Shown: one piece after another, positions 10,394 to 10,395 of the stretch | Layout of the letters: each line of letters starts with the position of its first letter | Numbering within the stretch: the stretch's first letter is position 1 | Notes under the pieces: generated by a model | Told to the model about the DNA's origin: nothing | What the model saw: only the letters and a program-made list of their open reading frames with translations | The model's database searches: none | Program-made: the position numbers and the translations under genes | NCBI GenBank assembly: GCA_022573065.1 | Contig: JACZUQ010000011.1 | Span: 7,803-18,197, forward strand | Length of the DNA stretch: 10,395 nucleotides | Direction: 5' to 3' | Origin: Nitrososphaerota archaeon | GTDB taxonomy: Archaea > Thermoproteota > Nitrososphaeria > Nitrososphaerales > Nitrosopumilaceae

Positions 10394-10395
10394 AT

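Noticed and set aside
1..10395. Search for tRNA, rRNA, CRISPR repeats, transposases, att sites, toxin-antitoxin or defence genes
   Set aside because: No cloverleaf, repeat-spacer pattern, transposase motif or recognisable defence domain was seen; the RHH gene has no adjacent toxin-like frame.

Overview
The window looks like a chromosome segment from an ammonia-oxidising archaeon of the Nitrososphaerota (Thaumarchaeota), most likely close to Nitrosopumilus. The evidence is: archaeal elongation factor 1-alpha followed directly by ribosomal protein S10; an archaeal Rpo12 subunit; the bifunctional archaeal fructose-1,6-bisphosphate aldolase/phosphatase; a 3-hydroxybutyryl-CoA dehydrogenase of the type used in the thaumarchaeal 3-hydroxypropionate/4-hydroxybutyrate carbon-fixation cycle; a J-domain/ferredoxin fusion known from Thaumarchaeota and plants; several tiny zinc-finger proteins; low G+C; many TTG/GTG starts; and TATA boxes about 25-30 nt upstream of start codons, as expected for leaderless mRNAs. 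This assignment rests on protein resemblance; no database search was possible.

Layout. Positions 1-63 hold the first codons of a probable membrane or secreted protein leaving the window on the minus strand. 177-1313 (-) is the gluconeogenic FBP aldolase/phosphatase, divergent from the information-processing block at 1444-3320 (+): EF-1alpha, S10 and Rpo12. 3323-3936 (-) is a two-gene unit of cysteine-rich zinc proteins: a 12-cysteine triple-repeat protein, then a two-finger C2H2 protein. 4046-4189 (-) is a 47-aa ribbon-helix-helix-like protein, divergent from a LOG/TIGR00725-like nucleotide-binding protein (4249-4758, +). 4766-6087 (-) is a carbon-metabolism unit: 3-hydroxyacyl-CoA dehydrogenase followed by a 56-aa two-helix membrane protein. 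Divergent from it, 6143-7051 (+) encodes a one-finger C2H2 protein, a single-span membrane protein and a HIT-family protein. On the minus strand follow the J-domain/ferredoxin fusion (7052-7750), a cupin (7816-8178) and a coiled-coil SHOCT protein (8199-8579). 8673-9380 (+) is an unrecognised protein, 9383-10201 (-) a seven-repeat TPR protein, and 10247-10393 (-) a 48-aa charged protein at the right edge.

The genes do not form one pathway. Two belong to central carbon metabolism (autotrophic CO2 fixation and gluconeogenesis), three to translation and transcription, and the rest are small regulatory, redox, chaperone or unknown proteins. Three small genes were found by reading the minus strand directly: 4046-4189, 4766-4936 and 10247-10393. 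There is no gene-free stretch longer than about 130 bases, and I see no tRNA, rRNA, CRISPR, insertion sequence or integration site. The most interesting signals are single, nearly symmetric TATA boxes apparently serving two divergent leaderless genes, the cysteine-rich triple-repeat protein beside a C2H2 protein, the J-domain/ferredoxin fusion, and the very tight convergent packing of genes. I do not see a convincing multi-gene novel system such as a defence island.
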